This document shows, piece by piece, positions 54,772 to 64,000 of a DNA stretch of 64,000 bases. Numbering within the stretch: the stretch's first letter is position 1; each line of letters begins with the position of its first letter. The notes below the pieces were generated by a model, which saw only the letters and a list, made by a program, of their open reading frames with translations, was not told where the DNA came from and made no database searches. The DNA comes from Poa pratensis (Eukaryota > Streptophyta > Magnoliopsida > Poales > Poaceae). The position numbers and the translations under genes were made by a program. Location: contig CAMZMU010000034.1 in the NCBI GenBank assembly GCA_947311845.1, positions 87,356,529 through 87,420,528 on the forward strand, in the 5' to 3' direction.

Positions 54772-55880
54772 TGTCGGGGGGCCACCCCCGGGTAGGGTCA
54801 AGGCTTGGCGTAAGTTGAGTTTAAAGAGGTGCCGAGGTACGGAAAGGGCCGACCTGTTTGGACCTGGGAGTGTCCGAGCTTTATCTTGACCTGGAGAACA
54901 TGAAGGCGACCTGTCTTGGCCCAGAGGGGTCCGAGGTATCCCGTTGGCATGGGCCGACGTTCATAGTCCGAGCTATGATCAGCCGACCTAACTAACTCGG
55001 TGCTATGATTTGTATTGTGAGTACAGGAGAAGCTATTGGAAGGAAGTAAGGTCCGACCTGGTCAGATCTTAAGCGCAAGATCCGAGGAAAGGAGCCCGAC
55101 ACATCCGTGCCGGGCTAACCAAGGCAAGAGGCCGTAGGTCGGGCAGGAGTCAACGCTCCTGTCACTTCTCGCCTGACACAGGAGCGTCTGTCACGGAGCC
55201 TGGCAGAGGCGTGCCCCGGGTTCGGCGGGGCTGCACGTCTCTGACCGCTGACCACGCGAGATCTGGGGAAAGGCTACGAGGTAGCTCAGCCAGGCCACGT
55301 CCTGTCTCTGTCAGAGGGGACATGCTAGCTCTGCCGTTATGCAGCAGGAGATGGGCTGGTCATGTCCTGTCCCTGACAGGAGTACAATGATGATCAAAGC
55401 AGAGGCATGGCAACAGTGTTCAGCAAGGGGCACAACGGTAACTCGGCTGGCCTATATAATGGGCTTCAACCCCTCCTGCGAAAGGGGGACGGAAGAAAAG
55501 GAGAGAGAGAGGAATCGAGATAGAGAGGAACCTCGGAATCCCCGGAGACACTCGGATCAGGCTCGGAGTTCCTTTCTCCTCCCTTGTAGCTTCATCTTCT
55601 ACCTCAAGTTCTCACCATTGTAGCATCACACAGCTCGAGGAGCAGCTTGTACTTGTCACCTTGAGTTATACACCAAGTAGGATAGTGCTGCAGTAGGGGT
55701 GTTACCTCCTTAAGAGGGCCCCGAAGCAGGGTACATCGTGGTGTGCTTTGTGTTCTTGGTTTCTTGGTTTCTTGTTCATGTTCTTGCGGTCTCTTGCGTG
55801 TTCTTACTTGTGCACTTCTTGAGTGCATAAACCTCCCCGGATTCCCCCAACGACCATTCGGCCCCATCTTAGCCATACCT

Positions 55881-56366
55881 ATGGCATCTGCCGTGATCCC
55901 ACCACGACAGTTGGCGCCCACCGTGGGGCAGATTGAGGTGTTGGAGGGAGTTTACATCCGGACGGGCTCAGGCGAGCGTGTTCTTTCCGGGCTTATCGCC
56001 AAGATCGGTGAGTTCACCTTCATCAGCGACAATGCGGGGTGTTTCGCCGGCAAGCCCTTCCCCGAGCATGGCTTCACCATGATGCTTGGCAGCTTCGTCA
56101 CCTATGTTGCTGTCGAGGTTGTTCGCGAGTACCCGGAGCAGGTGCTCGTGGACGACGAAACTCCTCTCCTTGCGGCTCTAGGTCGGCGTATCACTCGCCC
56201 CAAGAGCTGCGTGGAGGTGATGATGACCGGTCCGGTTGACGCCGCTGGCAAAGGAGATGCCAGCAAATCCAAGCCGGCCGAGGTTGCTAAGGTGAGATCC
56301 GCAAAGCCCAGTCTAGAGAAAGAGCTGCCTGGTACCCCCGAGGTGCAGGGCGAGGTGCGACCCTAG
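55881..56366 (+). CDS. First ORF of the second Gypsy element (starts in LTR)
   Basis: 161 codons starting MASAVIPPRQLAPTVGQIEV. The ATG is 29 bp inside the LTR and the frame runs through the primer-binding site. It aligns without gaps to 30909-30421 over most of its length, with conservative changes, then ends at TAG in gaccctagtag. Probably the Gag N-terminus. Confidence 0.65.
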   Translation: MASAVIPPRQLAPTVGQIEVLEGVYIRTGSGERVLSGLIAKIGEFTFISDNAGCFAGKPFPEHGFTMMLGSFVTYVAVEVVREYPEQVLVDDETPLLAALGRRITRPKSCVEVMMTGPVDAAGKGDASKSKPAEVAKVRSAKPSLEKELPGTPEVQGEVRP

Positions 56367-56407
56367 TAGAGATAGCGGAGACCCTGGCAGACCCAGTAGA
56401 TCCAGGA

Positions 56408-56767
56408 GTGGATGTAGTAGTGACTGCGGCCGAGCTAGAGGCAAAGCGTGTCCTGTTGCAAAGGGAGGCTGTAGCAATGATGACAGCTAGAGATGAGTTC
56501 AATAGAGATATGCGTGAGTACAATGCAGCAAATGGCTTCACCCCGGTAGCAGCTGATACAAATAGGGGAGCCGGGGTGCGGCAGAGAGGCAAAGGGCTCA
56601 ATGATGAGATAAACAGGGAGGCTCGACCTACCACCTCGGCTAGGAGTGAGAGTCGCGTGTCGACTGGAAGGCCGGTATATAGTTCCCCTGCTAAGAACCT
56701 CAGAGCTGCCGAGGCAGGCAGGGCCGAGCTATCCGGGTTGATTGGAGATGCATGGCGTGCGCAGTAG
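56408..56767 (+). CDS. Gag linker ORF of the second Gypsy element (truncated)
   Basis: Matches the frame 30415-29483 of the complete element (EAKRVLLQREAVAMMTARDE, NAANGFTPVAADTNRGAGVR). A TAG at 56765-56767 replaces a Gln codon after DAWRAQ. The LTR insertion at 56801 removes everything downstream. Confidence 0.6.
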   Translation: MDVVVTAAELEAKRVLLQREAVAMMTARDEFNRDMREYNAANGFTPVAADTNRGAGVRQRGKGLNDEINREARPTTSARSESRVSTGRPVYSSPAKNLRAAEAGRAELSGLIGDAWRAQ

Positions 56768-56800
56768 AAGCGAGTCAATGAATTAGTGTATGTAGCTAAC

Positions 56801-58343
56801 TGATACGTCTCCAACGTATCTATAATTTTTGATGTTTCATGCTTGTTTTATGTATCATTGTCACATGTTTTATATGCATTATATATCATTATTATACATT
56901 TTCTGGGACTAACCTATTAACAAGATGCCACAGTGCCAGTTCCTGTTTTCTGCTGTTTTTGGTTCCAGAAAAGCTGTTCGGGCAATATTCTCGGAATTCG
57001 ACGAAACAAAAGCCAAACCTCCTATTTTTCCGAGGGACACACGGAGCCAGAAGGGCAAGCCAGGGGGAGGCCCACGGCCTCCAAACCACCTCTTGGGGCG
57101 GCGGGCCAAGGCGCGCCGAGAGGTGAGGGGGCCCCTCAGGACTCCACCGACGTTGCCCCTTCGCCTATTTAGTCACCCCGACGCGAAAACCCTAAATATA
57201 TCTCTAATACTCCAGAAAGACTTCCGCAGCGCCGTCGCCATCGCGAGACCTCGTTTCGGGGGTCAGAAGTTCCTGTTCTGGCACCCTGCCGGGACGGGGA
57301 TTGACCCCCGGAGCCATCTCCATCGACTCCACCGCCTCCACTTCGACTCCATGATGGTTTGTGAGTAGTTCCCCCATGGACTACGGGTTCTTGGCTGTAG
57401 CTAGTTGGTACTCTCTCTCCCATGTACTTCAATACAATGATCTCATGAGCTGCCTTACATGATTGAGATCCATATGATGTAATTGGTGTTGTGTTTGTTG
57501 GGATCCGATGAATTGTTACATTATGATCAGATTGTTCATCATATTATCATACTATTGTTTATTTAAGATCTTGCATGCTCTCCGGTACTTGTGGTTACCC
57601 TGATCAAGTAGTTGCTTGTATCTCCAAGAGGGAGTATTTATGCTAGATAGTTGGGTTCAGCCTCTATTTAACCTGGGATAGTGACAGCAAGTTCTAAGGT
57701 TGTAGATGTGTTGTTGCCACTAGGGGTAAAACAGCAATGCTTTGTCTAAGGATGAATGTGTTGTTTACATTATGCACAATACTTAATGCAATAATCTGTT
57801 GTTTGCAACTTAATACTGGAAGGGGTGCGGATGCTAACCGGAAGGTGGATTATTTAGGCACAGATGCATGCTGGATAGCGGTCTGTGTACCTTGTCGTAA
57901 TGCCCAATTAAATACTACAGTAAACTTATCTTATCATAAGCATGCATTGTCATGCCCTTACAATTATCAATTGCCCAACTGTAATTTGTTCACCCAACAC
58001 CTGTTATTTGTTTGGAAGTTACCACTAGTGTAGATAGCTGGGAACCCCGGTCCATTTGTCATCATCATTGCTCTCGGTCCTATATGTCATTAGAAGTAGT
58101 ATCAACTATTTTCTGGTGCCATTGCCTCCGTGTTACTGCTGCTGTGTTACTGTTACTATTGCTCTCATATTACTGCTGCTTTCACATCACCCCTGTTACT
58201 AGTGCTTTTCCAGGTGCAGCTGAATTGACAACTCAGTTGTTAAGGCTTATAAGTATTCTTTGTCTCCCCTTGTGTCGAATCAATAAATTTGGGTTTTACT
58301 TCCCTCGAAGACTGTTGCGATCCCCTATACTTGTGGGTTATCA
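56801..58343 (+). repeat. 5' LTR of the pol-less element
   Basis: 1543 bp, aligned with 62738-64000 over the visible 1263 bp with only a handful of differences. Confidence 0.92.
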
Positions 58344-58682
58344 AGACTATTTTCTGGCGCCGTTGCCGGGGAGCATAGCTCTACTCATAAGTTCACCTGG
58401 GGAGTACACTCTACCTCTCTCTCTGTTTTTATTTTATTTTGTCTTGTCTAGTTTACTTGTGTCTAGTTTATTTTTGCTTAGTTTATTTGTGCTTAGTTTT
58501 GTTTTGCTTAGTTTACTTTTGTTTAGTTTATTTTTGTTTTGTTTTGTTTTTCTTATAAATTCGAAAATCCATAAAAATTTGAAAAACCAAAAAATTAAAA
58601 ACTGTTGTTATGGAAGAACCCACAACCTATAGGAGCTTATAGAATTATATATGAAGTATAGAGAATCAAAAAGGGTGAAGTC

Positions 58683-59108
58683 ATGAGTGCTGTGTTAGAA
58701 AAGTTGAATACAATTGCTAATATCTTGCTTAAACGCCATGATATAAACTGTTGCTCTAAACAGGATACTAAACATCTTAAATTCCAATGTGGCTTTAGTG
58801 AAGAAGTTTTAATTGTGAACTATCATTGGAATAACTATATTCATCTTGGGTTCGAAGAAGTAGAACAATTTGTTTTATTTATGGGAGCCTCTGAGATAGA
58901 ATCTTTCATGGCTAAAAATTATGAAACTTGTATTGCTTGTAAGGACCTTAAAGATTATGTCTCTTCTATCCTTGATTATTGCATAGAACATTACAGCAAT
59001 AATCCTTATATCGTTGATTACAAAGAGAGACTCATTAATGCACAAGAATGCACTCACAATTTGCAGGAACCTGTGGAAGAAAAATTGCTGAACCTGAAAG
59101 CTCATTAG
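58683..59108 (+). CDS. Hypothetical ORF of the pol-less LTR element
   Basis: 141 codons starting MSAVLEKLNTIANILLKRHD, with LEIESF-like helical and Cys-containing segments (YETCIACKDLKDYVSSILDY). The same protein appears to continue after the stop in another frame as an acidic tail (EKEEESDEQKEEEWISYPCL) to about 59525, with one more single-base break near 59341. No known domain. It may be a relic of gag or an element-specific protein. Confidence 0.45.
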   Translation: MSAVLEKLNTIANILLKRHDINCCSKQDTKHLKFQCGFSEEVLIVNYHWNNYIHLGFEEVEQFVLFMGASEIESFMAKNYETCIACKDLKDYVSSILDYCIEHYSNNPYIVDYKERLINAQECTHNLQEPVEEKLLNLKAH

Positions 59109-59953
59109 ATGAAAAAGAGGAGGAGAGTGATGAACAAAAGGAGGAAGAATGGATTAGCTACCCATGCCTACCTTCTAATGAGAGTAACTCTTCATCTCTT
59201 ACATTATTTGATTGCCCTCCATGCTTACCCAAGGAGGATGAATGTTATGTTCCTGTTGATTCTCTTGAAATTTTTCCTATGAGTAAAACTTGTGAGAATA
59301 ATTATGCTACTGTTATATATGATAATCCATGCTATTTTGAAAATCTTATGATAATCCTTTATTTGTGGCTGATATCGAAATGCATGGTACTAAAGAGTTT
59401 TGCTTAGAAAATGTTTATGATAAAGCTCTAGATGATGGTCCTATGTTACTTGATAATATTGACTGTACCACTAATGAAAATGGGATTGGAGAAGTCTTGA
59501 CTTTATCTAGTAGTCCCATATTTTGAGATGATCAATCATCTTGTTATAAAATTGTTACATGTGGGTTCGAAATTTTTAATCCCACTATTTGTGAGCTTGA
59601 TAAAAACTATGTTTGTAGATCATGAAAAGCATGCTTTGTGTGATAGTTATATTGTTGAGTTTATTCATGATGCTACTGAAAATTATTATGAGAGAGGAAA
59701 ATATGGTTGTAGAAAATTTCATGGTACTAAAACACCTCTCTATATGCTGAAACTTTTGAAGTTACTCTTGTTTTATCTTCCTATGCTTGTCACTTTGTTC
59801 TATATGAATTTATTTGTGTACAAGTTTCCTATGCATAGGAAGTGGGTTAGACTTAAATGTGTTTTGAATTTGCTTCTTGATGCTCCTTTTGCTTCATTTT
59901 CTATTTTCATGAGAGCATCATTAAAACTATCAAGCCTAGCTAAAAGGCATTAA

Positions 59954-62737
59954 AGAAAAGCGCTCTTGGGAGACAACCCATGTGTTATTTCTGTAATTTT
60001 TCTTTTGCTTTTTGAGTCAAGGAGCTTGCTTACTTCTGTAACAACTCCTTTGTATCTTTATTTTATTGCATTGTTGTGCCAAGAAGAGCCTTTAATGATT
60101 AGATGATGCTAGATTTGGATTTCTGCGCAGGGACAGATTTTTAGCTGTCACGAATTTGAGCTTTTTCCAGAAAAATCGAAAAATTCTAAAAAATCACGCA
60201 TGATCCTCAGATATGTACGCATCTTTCATTAACTTCACTTTTTCCGATTTGAGCAACGGAAGTACCTCGAAAAAATTCGTCTTTACTGGCTGTTCTGTTT
60301 TGACAGATTCTGTCTCTGTTTTTTTGCATTGTCTCTTGTGGACTTTAAGTAAGGTTTCTAGACGTGGAGGGCTGTAGCTAATGTTTTATTGAGTATTGCA
60401 ATGTGTCACTACAGAACCAAAGTGGATTAATGTTTTTGAGTACTAACCCCTCTAATGAAGTTTATGAGAAGTTTGGTGTGGCAGAAGTTTTCAAGGGTCA
60501 AGAGAGAAGGATGATATTGTGATCAAGAAGAGTGAAGAGCCTAAGCTTGGGGATGCCCCCGTGGTCACCCAAGCATATTTCAAGAAGACTCAAGCATCTA
60601 AGCTTGGGGATGCCCAAGGCATCCCCTTCTTCATCATCAACTTATCAGGTCATCTCTAGTGAAACTATATTTTAATTCGGTCACATCATATGTGCTGTTC
60701 TTGGAGCGTCTTTGTGTTTAGTTTGTTAGTTTTATTCTCTGATCATATCAATGTCGGATCCTATCTATCTTGTTTGGGAGAGAGACACGCTCCGCTTTTT
60801 CATTTGAATACTCCTATTCTTCACTTATTTGTTGAGTATTCATTTTCGCACTGTTTAGCTTCTAGCTCTTGGTTTTCATGTATCTCTTGTTCAGAGCTAT
60901 TAGTTATTTTATAGAAAGTACTCTCTTGCTTCACTTATATTTATTTGGAGAGTTGCTTGGTTGATGTGTTGGTCCAGAAATTTTTGCATGTGGTAGTGGT
61001 ATAATGAAAAACTTGCATAATCTTGTAGATCATTGAACTTTGATAATCTGATTCTTTGCAAACGTTTTGAGGTATTTAGATGGTAAAGCTTGCTGGTTAA
61101 TTAAGTTAAAATCATTAGTGGATTGTTGTCTTTAAGCTTGTACCGTACTACAAACTCTAAAATTGTTGAAGGTGTAGTTGGACTTGATAGCTTTCCATGT
61201 CTGAAAGTTCATTGTAATAACTAAGTTGTGCTGAAGGTCGAGGGATCTAACGGGGTACTTGTGCCGCCGTGAACGGCCCTTCTTGGAGTGAATTTTAATC
61301 ATGCTCTTAATGTTGAACCTGCTAGTTGTTTGCAATAAACTTGTGAGTTCTTTTTGACTAATGTTAAGCTACGGTTTTTGGCACTTCCACCATCCAAATT
61401 TGCTAGCCTCTTCGGTGCTGTGCATTGCCTTCTGCTCACATTGAGAGTTGTGCATACTTCGCCGGTACATCCAAACCCGTGGGAGGACTTCCTCTTGTTC
61501 TCCTACACATAAGCCTATACATCTTCCTCAAAACAACCACCATACCTACCTACCACAGCATTTCCATAGCTGTTCCGAGATATATTGCCATGCAACTTCC
61601 ATTTACATTACATGACTTGTTGTCATTCATCACTTATATATTGCTTTGCATGATTCTATACAGCTGATGTGTGGTTTACCCATGTTACGCTAGATCATTG
61701 CATATCCTGCTACACTGGCAGAGGCATACAGTTTCATACATCATGTCTTGTTCGTTATGAGTTATATGTACCAAAAAGTGTGTTGTCATATTAGAATGTT
61801 GCCCCTGAAAGTGAAAAGTGCTATGTGGCCATCGAAAAGAGAAACAGAAAAAGAAAAAAAATAAAAAAAGGAAAAAAAAAAAAAAAAGAATAAAGAAAAA
61901 GGGGGCAACATTACTATCCTTTATCCACACTTGTGCTCATGTTTAGCACCTGCAGTATTCATAGTCATCATTTGTGCTCGTGTTTAGCACCTATACTCCA
62001 TGTGAGAGAGTTTTCATGTTCTACTAGTATAACTATGTGGGGAATTTACACTATAGAACTTGGGTTGTATATTCCAATGATGAGCTTCCTCAAAAGTGCT
62101 CTAGGTCTTCATGAGCAACCAAGTTGGATGCACCCCCACTAGTTCCATTGGAGAGCTTTCATACACATATAGCTCTATGTGCATCCGTTGCATGGCAATC
62201 ACTACTCCTTACATAGCTTCGATTATAAGACTTCCTCTTGTCTAATGATCACTTATAGCTTTGTGAGACTTTCTTCCATTGGCCTTCCAAACCCCCATTA
62301 ATGTTCTCTTTGCCATAACATCCTGGTGCCAATACCAAATGCTTGCGCTCACCGGTTGAGTAGACTTCGAAACAGTTGATTCATGACGTTCATGTTTATG
62401 TTTACTTGGCTGAATCCTTCTGTGTTATGAAAATTTGCTTGATGCTTGGATTGAAGGATAGAACTTCTACGCTGGATACTTAAACCATCTTTAATGAACC
62501 TTGTACGGTTTCATGTCTTTAAAGCGATAGTTCATGAAAACTTTTAGCTTGTTTGACTCTTGCTTTATTATCTCTTATATCAACTATAGACATTTGCTTT
62601 GAATGATTTGATCTCAGCTCACATGCCTTACATTATTATTGGATCAAGATTATGTTGGTAGCATGTCACTTCAGAAATTATTTTCTTTTTATCGTTTACC
62701 TACTCGAGGACGAGTAGGAACTAAGCTTGGGGATGCT
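59954..62737. other. Non-coding interior of the pol-less LTR element
   Basis: AT-rich with repeated cttggggatgcc blocks (60546, 60604, 62728) and an A-rich stretch at 61850-61900. No ORF with support. Confidence 0.5.
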
Positions 62738-64000
62738 TGATACGTCTCCAACGTATCTATAATTTCTGATGTTTCATGCTTGTTTTATGTATCATTGTCA
62801 CATGTTTTATATGCATTATATATCATTATTATACATTTTCTGGGACTAACCTATTAACAAGATGCCACAGTGCCAGTTCCTGTTTTCTGCTGTTTTTGGT
62901 TCCAGAAAAGCTGTTCGGGCAATATTCTCGGAATTCGACGAAACAAAAGCCAAACCTCCTATTTTTCCGAGGGACACACGGAGCCAGAAGGGCAAGCCAG
63001 GGGGAGGCCCACGGCCTCCAAACCACCTCTTGGGCGGCGGGCCACAGGCGCGCCGAGAGGTGAGGAGGGCCCCTCGGACTCCACCGACGTTGCCCCTTCG
63101 CCTATTTAGTCACCCCGACGCGAAAACCCTAAATATATCTCTAATACTCCAGAAAGACTTCCGCAGCGCCGTCGCCATCGCGAGACCTCGTTTCGGGGGT
63201 CAGAAGTTCCTGTTCTGGCACCCTGCCGGGACGGGGATTGACCCCCGGAGCCATCTCCATCGACTCCACCGCCTCCACTTCGACTCCATGATGGTTTGTG
63301 AGTAGTTCCCCCATGGACTACGGGTTCTTGGCTGTAGCTAGTTGGTACTCTCTCTCCCATGTACTTCAATACAATGATCTCATGAGCTGCCTTACATGAT
63401 TGAGATCCATATGATGTAATTGGTGTTGTGTTTGTTGGGATCCGATGAATTGTTACATTATGATCAGATTGTTCATCATATTATCATACTATTGTTTATT
63501 TAAGATCTTGCATGCTCTCCGGTACTTGTGGTTACCCTGATCAAGTAGTTGCTTGTATCTCCAAGAGGGAGTATTTATGCTAGATAGTTGGGTTCAGCCT
63601 CTATTTAACCTGGGATAGTGACAGCAAGTTCTAAGGTTGTAGATGTGTTGTTGCCACTAGGGGTAAAACAGCAATGCTTTGTCTAAGGATGAATGTGTTG
63701 TTTACATTATGCACAATACTTAATGCAATAATCTGTTGTTTGCAACTTAATACTGGAAGGGGTGCGGATGCTAACCGGAAGGTGGATTATTTAGGCACAG
63801 ATGCATGCTGGATAGCGGTCTGTGTACCTTGTCGTAATGCCCAATTAAATACTACAGTAAACCTTATCTTATCATAAGCATGCATTGTCATGCCCTTACA
63901 ATTATCAATTGCCCAACTGTAATTTGTTCACCCAACACCTGTTATTTGTTTGGAGAGTTACCACTAGTGTAGATAGCTGGGAACCCCGGTCCATTTGTCA
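62738..64000 (+). repeat. 3' LTR of the pol-less element (incomplete at window end)
   Basis: Starts TGATACGTCTCC and matches the first about 1263 bp of the 5' LTR. Confidence 0.92.

Larger units (their letters stand above)
54772..56800 (+). mobile_element. Second Tat-like Gypsy element: 5' LTR and gag start, interrupted
   Basis: 5' LTR 54772-55909 (starts TGTCGGGGGGCC, ends CCACGACA), then the primer-binding site ttggcgcccaccgtggggc at 55911, then the first ORF and the gag linker ORF. LTR and coding parts are recognisably related to the complete element at 17349-32037 but in opposite orientation and more diverged in the LTR. The element is cut at 56801 by another LTR element. The rest would lie beyond the window. 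Confidence 0.9.
56801..64000 (+). mobile_element. LTR retrotransposon without pol (LARD-like), 3' LTR runs off the window
   Basis: 5' LTR 56801-58343 (1543 bp; starts TGATACGTCTCCAACG, ends GGGTTATCA); 3' LTR 62738 to beyond 64000, near-identical. A primer-binding site tggcgccgttgccgggga (tRNA-Asp type, usual in Gypsy elements) lies at 58355. A polypurine-like aagcttggggatgct precedes the 3' LTR. The 4.4-kb interior has two AT-rich ORF regions (58683-59525 and 59528-59953) but no protease, RT, RNase H or integrase. It is inserted in the gag of the preceding element. The LTRs differ by about one substitution and a few 1-base indels, so the insertion is recent. Confidence 0.9.

Noticed and set aside
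55743..55880. Extension of the second element's first ORF upstream to a Met at 55743
   Set aside because: The complete element's copy starts at the equivalent of 55881, and the extra codons are LTR sequence with Cys/Leu-rich, unconserved content.
58012..58632. 206-codon ORF crossing the end of the 5' LTR and the primer-binding site
   Set aside because: Composition is Leu/Phe/Ser from pyrimidine-rich DNA, there is no second copy to compare, and it overlaps the real start region of the element's ORF set.

Overview
The window is plant nuclear DNA from a grass of the wheat/barley tribe (Triticeae). The evidence is spliced genes with GT-AG (and a few GC-AG) introns that read as monocot orthologues, GC-rich first exons, and nested LTR retrotransposons mixed with Stowaway, Tourist, hAT, CACTA-like and non-LTR insertions. 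There is no sign of bacterial, phage or organelle organisation.

Six conventional genes form a loose gene island in the first 48 kb. In order they are: the 3' half of RAE1 (mRNA export WD40 protein, + strand, 142-3253); a mitochondrial ADP/ATP carrier (+, 7880-9252) carrying an 8-bp frameshifting insertion; NOP10 (H/ACA snoRNP subunit, +, 11290-12654); a plasma-membrane H+-ATPase (-, 13750-16790); the replication-licensing helicase subunit MCM5 (-, 35544-40083); and a plastid aspartate aminotransferase (+, 43857-47588). These are housekeeping functions and I see no operon-like or pathway link among them.

The rest is mobile DNA. A complete Ty3/Gypsy element (17349-32037, TSD attgt) separates the H+-ATPase from MCM5. 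Its gag-pol lies on the minus strand. A separate spliced gene with its own TATA box lies on the plus strand between pol and the 3' LTR. Two RNase H-like regions and this antisense gene point to the Tat lineage. A related element (54772-56800) is cut by a third LTR element (56801 to beyond the window end) that has no pol genes. Smaller insertions with recognisable target-site duplications are: a 2.3-kb LTR element inside a Stowaway MITE (4830-7285); a 603-bp non-autonomous hAT element (32601-33203) next to a decayed PIF/Harbinger transposase; a Tourist MITE (50023-50193); four non-LTR retroposons; and an RTE-type LINE tail in an intron of the aminotransferase gene. Two long inverted repeats lie at 48.2-49.8 kb.

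Single missing C/G bases break frames repeatedly in otherwise well conserved genes: six in the H+-ATPase, two in MCM5, one in NOP10 and several in the Gypsy element. The two LTRs of the complete Gypsy element also differ mostly by single-base indels. I read this mainly as a base-calling or assembly artefact rather than as a cluster of pseudogenes. The best biological leads are the antisense gene inside the Gypsy element, a first ORF that starts inside the LTR and is translated through the primer-binding site in two copies, and the long hairpin downstream of the aminotransferase gene.
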